The translations under genes were made by a program, and so were the position numbers. Under the pieces are notes generated by a model. The model saw only the letters and a list, made by a program, of their open reading frames with translations. It did not search any database and was not told where the DNA came from. DNA of 64,000 bases, taken from contig CAWKDG010000001.1 in NCBI GenBank assembly GCA_963848355.1, forward strand, positions 918,727 to 982,726, given 5' to 3'. This document shows, in pieces, positions 16,417 to 25,922 of this stretch. Origin of the DNA: CAWKDG01 sp963848355 (GTDB lineage: Bacteria > Actinomycetota > Acidimicrobiia > Acidimicrobiales > UBA8190). The stretch's first letter is position 1, and each line of letters starts with the position of its first letter.

Positions 16417-18009
16417 CTACTGGTCCATCGCGGAGGCGATGCCGACAGGAACGACACCGGCCACCGTGGCACCGGTCGGATCGACGGCAATCGGTGGGGG
16501 CAAGGTGGTCTCGGAGCGGATGGAGGCGACCGGGCGCTTTTCGTCCGCCAGGGCACGGTCCACGATCCAGGTGTCCTTGCTCCCGCCACCCTGGGAGGAA
16601 TTGACGATCAGAGATCCCTCCACCCTCGCCACCCGGGTCAGTCCCCCAGGCGCCACGTAGGCCCCGTCCGGTCCGAGCAGCGTGAACGGTCGCAGGTCCA
16701 CATGGCGGGGGGAGATGACCCCGTCGCACAGGGTCGGCATCGTCGACAACGAGAGCATCGGTTGCGCCACCCAATTGGGCGGATGCTGCTCGATCCGCTG
16801 AGCGACGAGGGCCAGGGCCGCCGTCCCCGCGGCGGGGCCGATCACGATTCCGTAGCCGCCGGACTCGTTGGCCGGCTTCACGACGAGGGCGTCGAGGTTG
16901 GCGAGCACGAAGCGGCGGTCGTCGGGATCGCCACACCGCCAGGTCGGAACGTTGGGCAGGATGGGCTCTTCCCCCAGGAAGAAGCGGATGATCTCGGGCA
17001 CGAAGGCGTAGACGGCCTTGTCGTCGGCCACCCCCGTCCCGGGAGCGTTCACGAGGGCCACCCCTCCGGATCGCCAGGCCCGGATGAGCCCCGGCACCCC
17101 GACGAGCGAATCGCGACGAAGGGCGGTGGGGTCGAGAAAGACGTCGTCGATCCGTCGATAGATCACATCCACCCGCTCGAGCCCGCCCACGGTCCGCATG
17201 TGAACGGTGTCGTCGTCGAGAACGACGAGATCGCTGCCCTCGACGAGCTCGACCCCCAGCTGCTGGGCCAGGAAGGCGTGCTCGAAATAGGCCGGATTGT
17301 GGATCCCCGGCGTCAGGACCACGATCGTCGGTTCACGGACACCGGGGGCGAGCGACGACAGAAGCTCACCGAGTCGGCTGACATAGGGATCGACGGGCTC
17401 GATGCTGTAAGAACGAAAAAGCTCGGGGAACACGTGCTTCGTCACCATCCGGTTCTCCAGGAGGTACGAGACGCCGGAGGGGACCCTGAGGTTGTCCTCG
17501 AGCACGTAGAAAGTCCCGTCCTCGCCCCGGACCAGATCGCTCCCGCAGATGTGCGCCCACACACCCCCAGGGGGAGTGACCCCGACACATTCGGGCCGGA
17601 AGTTCGGTGACCCGACGATCACGTCGGCTGGCACCGTCCCCGACTGGACACACTGCTGGGCATGGTAGACGTCGTCGACGAAGAGGTTCAGAGCCCGCAA
17701 ACGTTGGATGAGACCTTGGCGGAGCCGGGTCCACTCGGCCGAGTCGACGATGCGGGGAATGACATCGAAGGGCCACGGCCGATCGACCGAACCGTCGCCC
17801 TCGGAGGTTCGAAACGTCACCCCGATGGTGCGGATCTCGTTGTCCGCCGCCCGTTGCCGATCGGCCAGGGCGTCGGGGCCGAGCGTAGTCAGATGGCGCC
17901 AGAGCGCGTGAGCGACGGCCCGTGGCAGACCGTCGGAGCCGACGATCTCGTCGTACCCCGTCCCCAATTGGTAAGGAGGCCACGTCGTCTCCACCACCAT
18001 GGCCACCAC
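16417..18009 (-). CDS. circularly permuted ATP-grasp type 2 protein (DUF404/DUF407)
   Basis: 530 residues, the usual size. Recognisable family segments are YDEIVGSDGLPRAVAH near the start, FDVIPRIVDSAEW, LNLFVDDVYHAQQ, DLVRGEDGTFYVLEDNLRVP (acidic ATP/Mg site) and VSYLLENR. Further on are VDVIYRRIDDVFLDP and VVKPANESGGYGIVIGP, with Lys and Glu near the nucleotide. Members are predicted ligases that join an amino or peptide substrate to a carboxylate. GTG 18009 has AAAGGGGGAG upstream. It is the first gene of an operon with the alpha-E/transglutaminase fusion. Confidence 0.93.
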   Translation of the reverse strand: MVAMVVETTWPPYQLGTGYDEIVGSDGLPRAVAHALWRHLTTLGPDALADRQRAADNEIRTIGVTFRTSEGDGSVDRPWPFDVIPRIVDSAEWTRLRQGLIQRLRALNLFVDDVYHAQQCVQSGTVPADVIVGSPNFRPECVGVTPPGGVWAHICGSDLVRGEDGTFYVLEDNLRVPSGVSYLLENRMVTKHVFPELFRSYSIEPVDPYVSRLGELLSSLAPGVREPTIVVLTPGIHNPAYFEHAFLAQQLGVELVEGSDLVVLDDDTVHMRTVGGLERVDVIYRRIDDVFLDPTALRRDSLVGVPGLIRAWRSGGVALVNAPGTGVADDKAVYAFVPEIIRFFLGEEPILPNVPTWRCGDPDDRRFVLANLDALVVKPANESGGYGIVIGPAAGTAALALVAQRIEQHPPNWVAQPMLSLSTMPTLCDGVISPRHVDLRPFTLLGPDGAYVAPGGLTRVARVEGSLIVNSSQGGGSKDTWIVDRALADEKRPVASIRSETTLPPPIAVDPTGATVAGVVPVGIASAMDQ

Positions 18010-18305
18010 TCCCCCTTTCTCGGGCCGACCGGATCCCAGCCCCCATCACGAAGTCGGCCCGAACGCCGGGCCCGGCGAACAGACCTCAGCCGGGACGTCT
18101 CGACCGCAATGCCCACCGGGCGATCGACATCGAGATGCCCAGTCTCCGAATCACGTTCCGTGCCGCGACCATGCACCGCTCCTTTCGTCCACCTCTGTGG
18201 CCAGCGTACGAATCAAGCGTGAACAGAAGGGGTCGCAGCGATGACAGCTCTGTTAACTCGGCACCGGCCCGCTGTGTGTTTCTTCCGGACTGATCGGTAA
18301 CAGAT

Positions 18306-18344
18306 CGTTCCGGGGACATCGGTGCCGTTCCGGGGACATGGGTG
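18306..18344. repeat. two 19-bp tandem repeats between divergent genes
   Basis: CGTTCCGGGGACATsGGTG occurs at 18306-18324 and 18326-18344, 20 bp apart, with one difference. The pair lies in the 520-bp gap between the ATP-grasp gene and the EAL gene. It reads TGTCCCCGGAACG on the other strand and resembles the tandem end repeats of some DDE insertion sequences, but no transposase is near. It could equally be a paired operator. The rest of the gap shows nothing I can name. Confidence 0.7.
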
Positions 18345-18533
18345 ACACCCTCGATTCGGCCGGATGTCCTCCTGGAGGTCCGACAATCGCCCTCTCAGGC
18401 ACGCCGGTGCCGTCCCCGCTCAAGCACGGGACCATCGATGTCGACACCTGAAGGGTGAACTTCTGCCTACGGTGGGTCGGACGCCCCTGCGCGTCGTCGT
18501 TCGAGCCCGCCACGTCGGTCTCGAGGTAGATCC

Positions 18534-19607
18534 GTGGCACCGACCGGGCCGGAAGACATCTTCATCGGCCGAGTGGGCAGGCTGTCGCGAAACAAGCGAC
18601 GAAAGGCGGCCGAAGCGCCGGTGCCGCCTCCCCCATCCCCCCCTGCCGGTGGTAGGCGCCTGGTCGTGCCGACGCAGGCTGCCCCGCAACCAGATGCCCC
18701 CGTCCCCGCACCAGAGTGGCACGAGGAGGAGAAGGCCGACCGGCGCGAGAAGCTCGTCCGCATCACCTTGGCCGACCAGTCCCTGCAAACGGTGTTCCAG
18801 CCCATCGTCGACCTCCGGACGGGAGGCACGGTGGGCGCCGAGGCACTGGCTCGATTCACCGCCCCGCCGTTCCGGGGGCCCGATCTGTGGTTCGCCGAGG
18901 CGGCCGAGCTCGGCCTCGGCACCGAACTCGAGGTCACCGCCCTGCGTTCCGCTCTCGAGCAATTGGTGAAGTTGCCGGCGGGACTGTACCTGTCGATCAA
19001 CGCCTCCCCGGCGACGATCGTGTCTCCCGAATTCCGAGCTTCAATGGCCGACATCCCCGCCGAACGCGTGGTTCTGGAACTGACCGAGCACACGGGGATC
19101 GACGACTACCACCTCTTCGGCGAGGCCATCGCCGAGCTCCGATCGAACGGCCTGCGTCTGGCCGTCGACGACGCCGGATCCGGATTCTCGACCTTCCGCC
19201 ACATTCTCAATCTCCGCCCCGACATCATTAAGCTCGATATCGCCCTCACCCGCGGCATCGATACCGACCCGGCGCGTCGGGCACTGGGTTCGGCGATGCT
19301 GGCCTTCGGGCTCGACGCCTACAACGCATCGATCGTGGCCGAGGGAATCGAGACCCAGAGCGAGCTGACCACCCTGCAAGGCCTCGGATGCCACTACGGC
19401 CAGGGCTATTACCTGGGGCGGCCCGCACAGCTCTCCGTGCTCCCGCGGCAATTGTCACAACGGGGAGCGAGCCCGTCTCCCGGTCTGCGCACGGGAACCG
19501 TCGATCCCGGCCTGGTGCTCACTCCGGAACAGGCAGCCGATCTCGAGAAGCTCCGCAAGGATCCGGAGAGCTCCGGCCCCGCTGACGTCAGGCCGAACGG
19601 GTCGTGA
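18534..19607 (+). CDS. EAL-domain cyclic-di-GMP phosphodiesterase
   Basis: 357 residues from GTG 18534. A proline- and basic-rich N-terminus of about 75 residues is followed by an EAL domain with the catalytic signatures intact: GAEALARF, SINASPATI, VLELTEHT, VDDAGSGFST, PDIIKLDIAL and VAEGIET. No membrane segment or other sensory domain is present, so it is a soluble phosphodiesterase. The last 20 bp overlap the convergent phosphoesterase gene. With the GGDEF gene at 24.4 kb and the EAL/HDOD gene at 38.7 kb it is one of three cyclic-di-GMP-type proteins in the window. Confidence 0.9.
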   Translation: MAPTGPEDIFIGRVGRLSRNKRRKAAEAPVPPPPSPPAGGRRLVVPTQAAPQPDAPVPAPEWHEEEKADRREKLVRITLADQSLQTVFQPIVDLRTGGTVGAEALARFTAPPFRGPDLWFAEAAELGLGTELEVTALRSALEQLVKLPAGLYLSINASPATIVSPEFRASMADIPAERVVLELTEHTGIDDYHLFGEAIAELRSNGLRLAVDDAGSGFSTFRHILNLRPDIIKLDIALTRGIDTDPARRALGSAMLAFGLDAYNASIVAEGIETQSELTTLQGLGCHYGQGYYLGRPAQLSVLPRQLSQRGASPSPGLRTGTVDPGLVLTPEQAADLEKLRKDPESSGPADVRPNGS

Positions 19608-21144
19608 TCCGGCGGGCCGTGCCCGGTTCCTGAACCGGCATCTGCTGGGAGGTCGGGACGAGATCGGGCGGATTCGGGACATTGACCTCGATCAGCTGAG
19701 ACGACTGGCACTCCGAGGCGATGAGGGGGTCATCCTCCGACGTGGGCGGGAGCATGGGAATCGATGTCTGACTGGAATCCCAGTGCAGGGTGGACGTGAG
19801 ATCACCCGTTGTCTGCCGACGCCACGCCGAGAGGTTGGGCACCTCGACCCCGAAGCGAGTCTCGAGGAACCGGAGCTGCGACGTATGGTCGAAGGTGTCG
19901 GAGCACACGAAGCCGCCGCGGCTGAAGGGTGAGAGGACGAGGAGCGGGACGCGGAATCCGAGGCCGTTCGGTCCGGTGATTCCGCCCGACTCCGCTGGGA
20001 GGGGGTCGGAGGTCAGGTACTCGCCCGGTGTTCCCGGTGGTGGTGTCGGCGGTGCCACGTGATCGAAGAAGCCGTCGTTCTCGTCATAGGAGACGAACAG
20101 CACGGTCTTGGCCCACACCTTGGGATTCGAGACGAGCGTGTTCAGCACCTGGTGGGTGAACCACTCACCCAGTGCCGGAGGAGCCGGAGGATGCTCGGAG
20201 TGGTCCTTCGGCACCGTGGGGGCGACGATCCAGGACACCTGGGGCAGCGTTCCTGTGGCCACATCGGCGGCGAAGTCGTTGGGGAAGGCGGACAGGAACG
20301 CCTTCTTGTACAACTCCGACGAGGGATCCGAGTACTGCTTGAAGTGCATCAGGATGTTGTTCGAGATCAACACTCCCGCACTTGACGACGGCAGGTACTC
20401 CGACCCGGGCGGGTTGTAGACCTTCCAGGAGATCCCCTTGTCGTCCAGCCGCTCAGGCATCGTGGGCCACGAAAGACTCCACTGGGCCGAGGTGGAACTG
20501 CTCGTGATGATCACGGGACCACCGGCCTTGCCCGCCGGGTCGTTCGTCCCTGACATCCAGAAGACACGGTTCGGGTGGGTGGGTCCGAGGACCGAGCAGT
20601 GGTAGCCGTCGCACAGAGTGAAGGCATCGGCGAGGGCGTAATAGAAGGGAAGATCCTGTCGCGTGTAGTAGCCCATTGTGATAACACCGTTCACCGGGCC
20701 CTCGTAGTCCGGCATCGTGTGGGTCGTGACGAAAGCATCCATTTTTCCGTGGTTCCAGCATTGATGCTGCGCCGTCCACGCGTGGGACAGGTCGAACGTG
20801 CATTCGGCCAGAGTGCGGGCCGTATCGAGATGGAACGGAAGCATCTTCCCGACCGGAACGAGCGAGGCGTTGGACGGCCACGCCTGGGCGAAGTGCGCCA
20901 CGTCATCCTGGGGATGGTCATTGAAACCGCGGACACCGGGAAAGGTGCCGTAGTAGTGGTCGAACGAGCGGTTCTCCTGCATGAGGAAGACGACGTGGTC
21001 GATGGCCCCCAGATCGGACCCGGCCGGCTTGACAGACGCCGCACGATTCGCCGTGGTGCCACCGCACGCGGCCAGGAGCACGGCGGCGGCCCCTCCGGCA
21101 CCCCCGGCCAGGATCTGTCGGCGGGTGTAGATCGACTCATGCAC
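19588..21144 (-). CDS. Tat-exported lipoprotein of the phospholipase C/acid phosphatase (phosphoesterase) family
   Basis: 518 residues. The start carries a twin-arginine motif (YTRRQILAGG) and a lipobox LLAAC with Cys near residue 27, so it should be exported folded and anchored outside the membrane. The catalytic start ENRSFDHYYGTFPGVRGFND matches bacterial phospholipase C/AcpA-type phosphoesterases. Later segments are VLGPTHPNRVFWMSG, VLFVSYDENDGFFDHVAPP and RVPLLVLSPFSRGGFV. It likely cleaves phosphomono- or diesters outside the cell. It is the first - strand gene downstream of the broken aquaporin. Confidence 0.92.
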   Translation of the reverse strand: MHESIYTRRQILAGGAGGAAAVLLAACGGTTANRAASVKPAGSDLGAIDHVVFLMQENRSFDHYYGTFPGVRGFNDHPQDDVAHFAQAWPSNASLVPVGKMLPFHLDTARTLAECTFDLSHAWTAQHQCWNHGKMDAFVTTHTMPDYEGPVNGVITMGYYTRQDLPFYYALADAFTLCDGYHCSVLGPTHPNRVFWMSGTNDPAGKAGGPVIITSSSTSAQWSLSWPTMPERLDDKGISWKVYNPPGSEYLPSSSAGVLISNNILMHFKQYSDPSSELYKKAFLSAFPNDFAADVATGTLPQVSWIVAPTVPKDHSEHPPAPPALGEWFTHQVLNTLVSNPKVWAKTVLFVSYDENDGFFDHVAPPTPPPGTPGEYLTSDPLPAESGGITGPNGLGFRVPLLVLSPFSRGGFVCSDTFDHTSQLRFLETRFGVEVPNLSAWRRQTTGDLTSTLHWDSSQTSIPMLPPTSEDDPLIASECQSSQLIEVNVPNPPDLVPTSQQMPVQEPGTARRITTRSA

Positions 21145-21192
21145 AGTGCAGCCTCCCGGTAGCTCGATTCCCGCTCCGCTCGCCCCGGGTCC

Positions 21193-21922
21193 TCACGGCG
21201 CCGACTCCCGCGCCAGTGTGGTGGACGATCCGGAGAGAAGCAGATGCAGCGCGGCAGCCACGGCTCCACCGACCAGCGGTGCGACGATGAACAACACCTG
21301 ATGCAGAGCGAGTCCTCCCACGATGAGGGCGGGGCCGAGACTGCGCGCCGGATTGACCGACGTCCCCGTGATCGGGATGCCGATGAGATGGACGACCGTC
21401 AGCGTCAACCCGATCACGACGCCCACGGTCGTGGCATTCGCCGTCTCGCTGGTCACGCCCAGAATGACGAACACGAACAGGGCTGTGAGCACGACCTCGG
21501 CCAGGAAGGCGCCCCCGGCGCCGATGTGGATGTGACTGGCAGCCCCCCAGCCGTCGGTCCCGAGACCTGTCTTCGACCTGCTGTACAGCGGCGAACTGCT
21601 CAACGTGACCCACAGCACGAGCGCACCGAGGATGCCCCTGGCGAACTGGGCCACCCCGTAGCCGACCGCTTCGCCGATCGGTAGCCGGCGCGCCAGCAGG
21701 GCTCCCATGGTGACGGCGGGATTGACGTGGCAACCGGAAATGGGCCCCAGCACGTAGGCCAGGGCCAGCAGCGTCAGGCCGAAGGCCAGGGCGGTGGCCA
21801 CCACCCCGGCGGCGAAACTGGTCCCCGTCGTCCCGAAAACCGAAGCTCAGCGTCGCCACCCCCACCCCGAAGTAGACGAGCAATGCAGTTCCGAGCAACT
21901 CCGCGGCCAGCTTTCGAGCCAT
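21193..21922 (-). pseudogene. aqpZ: aquaporin (AqpZ/MIP family), broken by a one-base frameshift
   Basis: The N-terminus MARKLAAELLGTALLVYFGV starts at 21922 in one frame. The rest, from GTTGTSFAAGVVATALAFGL onward, is in another. The switch falls at the four-base A run at 21836-21839 (TTTT on the coding strand). Apart from that the gene is complete: both NPA boxes are present (GCHVNPAVTMG and TSVNPARSLGPA) and six membrane spans can be placed. So it is a recent break or a base-calling error. Intact, it would be a water or small-solute channel of about 240 residues. Confidence 0.8.
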
Positions 21923-22068
21923 GTCGCATCCTCCCGTCGTGTCCGGGATCGTCGGTCCGGTCGCTGACGTTAATCAAGTTTGTCGTCGTGCGCTCGGCTC
22001 TCGCCGTCGGTGTGGGGCCCGAATCGGATGGCTGACCGCGATGTCGGTCCCTCTGTACGCTTGCCGCG

Positions 22069-23601
22069 ATGCGGATTCGAAGAGAAGGCGTCGGCGTGGC
22101 GTCAGTCGCTTCGCCGCCTGTGCCGAGGCGTACCACGACGATGGGGCGAGTGCTCTGTCTCGGTGGTCTCGCTCTGCTGGCCGCCGGCGTCACCTTGTGG
22201 TCGTCACGGGACGGAGCACCGACGAGTGCCGACTCCGCCGTCTACGTCGGGACGGCGCGCAGCGTCGCCGCCGGCCACGGCCTCAATGTACCCATCCACT
22301 ACTACCCCCTCGGTGACGTGAGCATCGGCACGCCCCCACCCGGGCACTCGGCACCGCGTCCCACCCCTCTCGTGGTCTACGCGCCCCTGGCTCCCGTTCT
22401 CCTGGCCATCGGTGGACACCCCTTCGCAGCGGCCCGCATCGAGGACGCCATCTTCTTCGCCCTCACGGTCCTGCTCATCGGGATGTTCATCCTGGTCACG
22501 ACGGGCGGCCTGTGGTTGGCCGTCGCCGCCCAGGCGGTCACGGCCTTCTCGCTCGGGGTCCTGGCCTCGGATGTCGGGACCCTGGCGACAGCACTCTTTT
22601 TCAGCGCCGTAGCACTGTTCGCCGTGCTCCGGCACCGTGAGCGACCACGGACGGTATGGCTGTTCGTGGCCGCCGCCGCCATCGGCTTGGCCACCCTGGA
22701 GCGATTCGCGTCGGGTGGCCTCATCATCTGGGCCGCTCTGGCTCTGCGCCACCGCCGCCGAGATGCCCTGGCGCTCCTTGTCATGAGCAGTTGTCCCCTG
22801 GTCGGCTGGTTCGTCTACGAACAGGTGTCAGGCCGCAGCACCGGCCACTTCGTCGGCTTCCACGTCGTGGCCAACACCGTCAAGACCGGCGCCCGCTCCG
22901 TCGCCAACTGGGTGCTGCCGTCCAACAGTTCGCTGCCGCTGGCTCTGGTCGGCGTGGTCGCTGTGGCCGTCGTCCTCCTGCTTCTGGTCCGCACGAGCAG
23001 AACGGCCCGGCTTCTCGCCCTTTTCATGGTGGTCCAGGTGGTGATCCTCGAGATCGCCATCACCTTCTTCGACGCCGGGGTCAATCTGGACACGGACGAG
23101 TTCATCCCCCTGTTCCTCGCCCTGGTCGTGGCGGTGGCCTGTGCTGTGAAGCGGACGCCGGCGATGAGGGTTGTCGTCATCGCCGTCGTGGTGGTCTCGG
23201 CGGTGCGCTTCGGGGTCGACACCACGACCCACCCGACCTTTGGCTACGCCATGCCCGTGTGGGTCAAGAGCCCGATCATGGCCGACGTTCGAGCCCTCCC
23301 CGCCAACGCCGTCATCTACAGCAACGCGCCCGATGCCATCTATCTCTTGGCCGACCGGGCCACTGCCAGCATCCCCGAACGTGTGGACTTCTCCACCCTG
23401 AAACAGAACACGCGCTTCGATGCCCAGCTCGGGGAGATCCGCCAGACCTTGACGACACGAGGAGGATTCGTCGTCTACGTCAGGGGACTCGGTCGGGACA
23501 GCTTCCTGCCCACGGAATCGTCGCTCGAGCGCGCTCTGTCTCTCCGTCTGGTGCGCAATACCCGTGACGGCGCGATCTACACGATCCCGCCATCATCGTG
23601 A
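22069..23601 (+). CDS. polytopic membrane protein, GT-C (family 39-like) type
   Basis: 510 residues with about 9-11 membrane segments. An early extracytoplasmic loop has SADSAVYVGTARSVAAGHG and YYPLGDVS, which resembles the acidic first loop of GT-C glycosyltransferases. The C-terminal 120 residues are soluble (MADVRALPANAVIYSNAPDA) as in family-39-like proteins. It may transfer a lipid-linked sugar outside the membrane. Start 22069 is the first ATG; ATG 22141 just before the first hydrophobic segment is an alternative. The substrate is unknown and no polysaccharide gene is adjacent. Confidence 0.6.
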   Translation: MRIRREGVGVASVASPPVPRRTTTMGRVLCLGGLALLAAGVTLWSSRDGAPTSADSAVYVGTARSVAAGHGLNVPIHYYPLGDVSIGTPPPGHSAPRPTPLVVYAPLAPVLLAIGGHPFAAARIEDAIFFALTVLLIGMFILVTTGGLWLAVAAQAVTAFSLGVLASDVGTLATALFFSAVALFAVLRHRERPRTVWLFVAAAAIGLATLERFASGGLIIWAALALRHRRRDALALLVMSSCPLVGWFVYEQVSGRSTGHFVGFHVVANTVKTGARSVANWVLPSNSSLPLALVGVVAVAVVLLLLVRTSRTARLLALFMVVQVVILEIAITFFDAGVNLDTDEFIPLFLALVVAVACAVKRTPAMRVVVIAVVVVSAVRFGVDTTTHPTFGYAMPVWVKSPIMADVRALPANAVIYSNAPDAIYLLADRATASIPERVDFSTLKQNTRFDAQLGEIRQTLTTRGGFVVYVRGLGRDSFLPTESSLERALSLRLVRNTRDGAIYTIPPSS

Positions 23602-23667
23602 CCGCCTGATCGTCGATCGGCGAGACTGACCGCTCATCTTGTCTCCCGCCGCATCAGCCGGCGGTCG

Positions 23668-24150
23668 TCAACCGATGGTCATCGCCGTGTTGTTCAACAA
23701 CTCGAACGTCCCTTGCGACTGGCACAGGACGGCCGAGACGGGCCCTCCCACCGTCACGATCCCGCCCGAGTCCGAACGGACGCTCCCGCTCACCTTGAGC
23801 TCCGTAACGCCGGTGCCGCACGGCGTGCTCTTCTTCGTCACGACCCGGGTCTTGACTCTGATGACCGTGGTCAGATGCTTTGTCGTGCTCGGCTGGCTCC
23901 AGTGGATCGTGCCGGTGTGGGTCCCGGCCACGAAAAAGGGATAGGGCTCGATCGACCCCGCCCCGCCGGTCGAGGCGGAGCAGCTGTACAGCTGGGGCGG
24001 ACCCTGCTGCGAGCCGGTCACCACATCGCAGGTGACGATTCCTCCCGTCCCCGTCGCCCCGGCCGGTAGCGAAACTGTCACGGCGGCCGCCGAGACAGCC
24101 ACGAGCAGGGCCGCGGCCGTGAATCGACGATGGGGGTGCAAGCGACGCAT
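23668..24150 (-). CDS. exported protein of unknown function
   Basis: 160 residues with a clear signal peptide: basic RRLHPHRR, a hydrophobic run AAALLVAVSAAAVTVS and a likely cut after AGA near residue 32. The mature part is Thr/Ser/Gly-rich, has three or four Cys (TCDVVTG, YSCSAS, TPCGTG, AVLCQSQ) that could form disulphides, and looks all-beta. I recognise no family. It is convergent with the GT-C-like gene. Confidence 0.7.
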   Translation of the reverse strand: MRRLHPHRRFTAAALLVAVSAAAVTVSLPAGATGTGGIVTCDVVTGSQQGPPQLYSCSASTGGAGSIEPYPFFVAGTHTGTIHWSQPSTTKHLTTVIRVKTRVVTKKSTPCGTGVTELKVSGSVRSDSGGIVTVGGPVSAVLCQSQGTFELLNNTAMTIG

Positions 24151-24366
24151 TGTGGGCCTCTCTCCTCGGTCTCGAACGGTCGCAGATAGTGGTGATTCCA
24201 GCGTATAGAGGGTCCGCCTCTCCGGGCTCCGTCAAAATTGACGGGCTAGCGCCACCCCCCGTGCCTGCACGGTCATGCGGCGACCCGGGATCGACGGAGA
24301 AACAGGGGTACGGGAGGGAAGCCGGCTGAGCCCGCCGCCCGCGGCACTCTGAAACGACAGGGATCC

Positions 24367-25737
24367 TCAGGAGGGATGGGCAGCCGGGTGCAGGGCGCTC
24401 ACGATGCGCGACTTGCCTTCCATCTTCGCCCGGTACATGGCGCGATCGGCCGCCCGTATGAGGGTGTCGGCCTCCATTGGATTGTCGACACCGCAAGTGG
24501 CGACCCCGATACTGGCAGAAAGGGTCCGGTTTCCCGATGGCGTCGAGAACGGAGCCTCGAGCGACACGAGAACACGCCGAGCGATGTCAACAGCGCCAGC
24601 GTCGCCGGCGATGTCCTCGCAGACGATCACGAATTCGTCGCCACCGAAGCGGCCCACCGTGTCGGATGGTCTGACGCACGCCGACAACCGGTGTGCGACC
24701 GCCGTGAGTACGAGATCGCCGACGCCATGACCGAGCTCGTCGTTGACGAGCTTGAAGTCGTCGAGATCGATGAAGAGCACACCCATGAAACATTCGCCGC
24801 GTCGGACCCTGGCCAACGCATGGGCCATCCTGTCGCTCACGAGGACCCTGTTGGCGGCGCCGGTCAGAGGATCGTGGACGACCTGGTGGGACAGTTGAAC
24901 ACTCAGCGCCCGCTCCGCCTCGTACAACCGGGCGTTGGCCACAGCGATGGCAGCGTGCTCGGCGAACAGCGAGACGGCACGCAGGTCGTGCTCGCTGTAC
25001 ATGTGGTCGCCCGCGCCCTTCAAGATTAGTACCCCGAGAACATCGTTGCGATTGATCAAGGGAACGCACACGGCACTCTGGGTCTCGACCCGCCCGTTGT
25101 CGGAGACCACTCCCTGAACGAGAAGGGGCTCGCGGCCGTGCAGGACGCGGTGGGCGATCCCCTCGCCGAGCTCGAGACGATCTCCATCATCGGAGGCGAC
25201 TCCGGCACGACAGGCGACCACCAGATTGTCGGGTCCGTCGAGGAGCATGATGAAGCCGCTCGACGCTTCCAGGAGCTCGAAGGCACTGGACAAGATGAGA
25301 TTGAGGACCTCCTCGATGACGAGCACCGAGTTCAGCGCCTTACCGGCCTCGTAGAGCACGGCCAGCTCCTTCAGGCGGTTGGACAGCGCTGCCCCGAGCA
25401 CCCGTTCGTTGACTAGCAGGTTGGCCAGCCGGCGCAGGTGACGCTCCTTCTCCATGACATAGAAGGCCAGCGCCACGACGAGCACGACGGTGCCGATCCT
25501 GAATCCGAGACGGTTGGCGAACCCGAGATGGTGACCTCCCGCCGAGGTGAGCAGCCCGACCGCGGCGGCCATCGACGCCAACCCCGCAAAAGCGACCGTC
25601 CATAATTGGGACCGACGTCGGTCGACGGCCTCGAGGCTGGGGGTCGAGAAATCCTTGATCCCGACGATCCGGGCTTCGCGTTCGAGGAGTGACGCGGCCC
25701 GCTCCTCACCCGACACGCGCGCCGAAGTGTCCACCAT
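24367..25737 (-). CDS. membrane GAF-GGDEF diguanylate cyclase
   Basis: 456 residues from ATG 25737. Two membrane segments (about residues 45-65 and 75-95) are followed by a helical linker, a GAF domain (LYEAGKALNSVLVIEEVL to FAEHAAIAVANARLYEAE) and a GGDEF domain with DPLTGAANR and RFGGDEF. The inhibitory I-site RxxD is present (RPSD, five residues before GGDEF). It should make cyclic-di-GMP with product feedback. A TTG at 25821 would lengthen the N-terminus, but ATG 25737 is a more natural start. The divergent neighbour is the CocE hydrolase. Confidence 0.9.
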   Translation of the reverse strand: MVDTSARVSGEERAASLLEREARIVGIKDFSTPSLEAVDRRRSQLWTVAFAGLASMAAAVGLLTSAGGHHLGFANRLGFRIGTVVLVVALAFYVMEKERHLRRLANLLVNERVLGAALSNRLKELAVLYEAGKALNSVLVIEEVLNLILSSAFELLEASSGFIMLLDGPDNLVVACRAGVASDDGDRLELGEGIAHRVLHGREPLLVQGVVSDNGRVETQSAVCVPLINRNDVLGVLILKGAGDHMYSEHDLRAVSLFAEHAAIAVANARLYEAERALSVQLSHQVVHDPLTGAANRVLVSDRMAHALARVRRGECFMGVLFIDLDDFKLVNDELGHGVGDLVLTAVAHRLSACVRPSDTVGRFGGDEFVIVCEDIAGDAGAVDIARRVLVSLEAPFSTPSGNRTLSASIGVATCGVDNPMEADTLIRAADRAMYRAKMEGKSRIVSALHPAAHPS

Positions 25738-25922
25738 GGCCTCAGATATCGGCCAACCGAGGTCGAACCCTGAGAAACTCCTCGTGTACCCAGGCACGAC
25801 CGGCGCACAACGGGGCCACAACCGTCACGGCGCCGGCCATCCCCGCTGCGCCGGGGCAGCCGAGCGTTGGCCGTCCACAGTCCCGCGGTGACGTCAGGAG
25901 GCATACTGGCCGACGGTGCACG

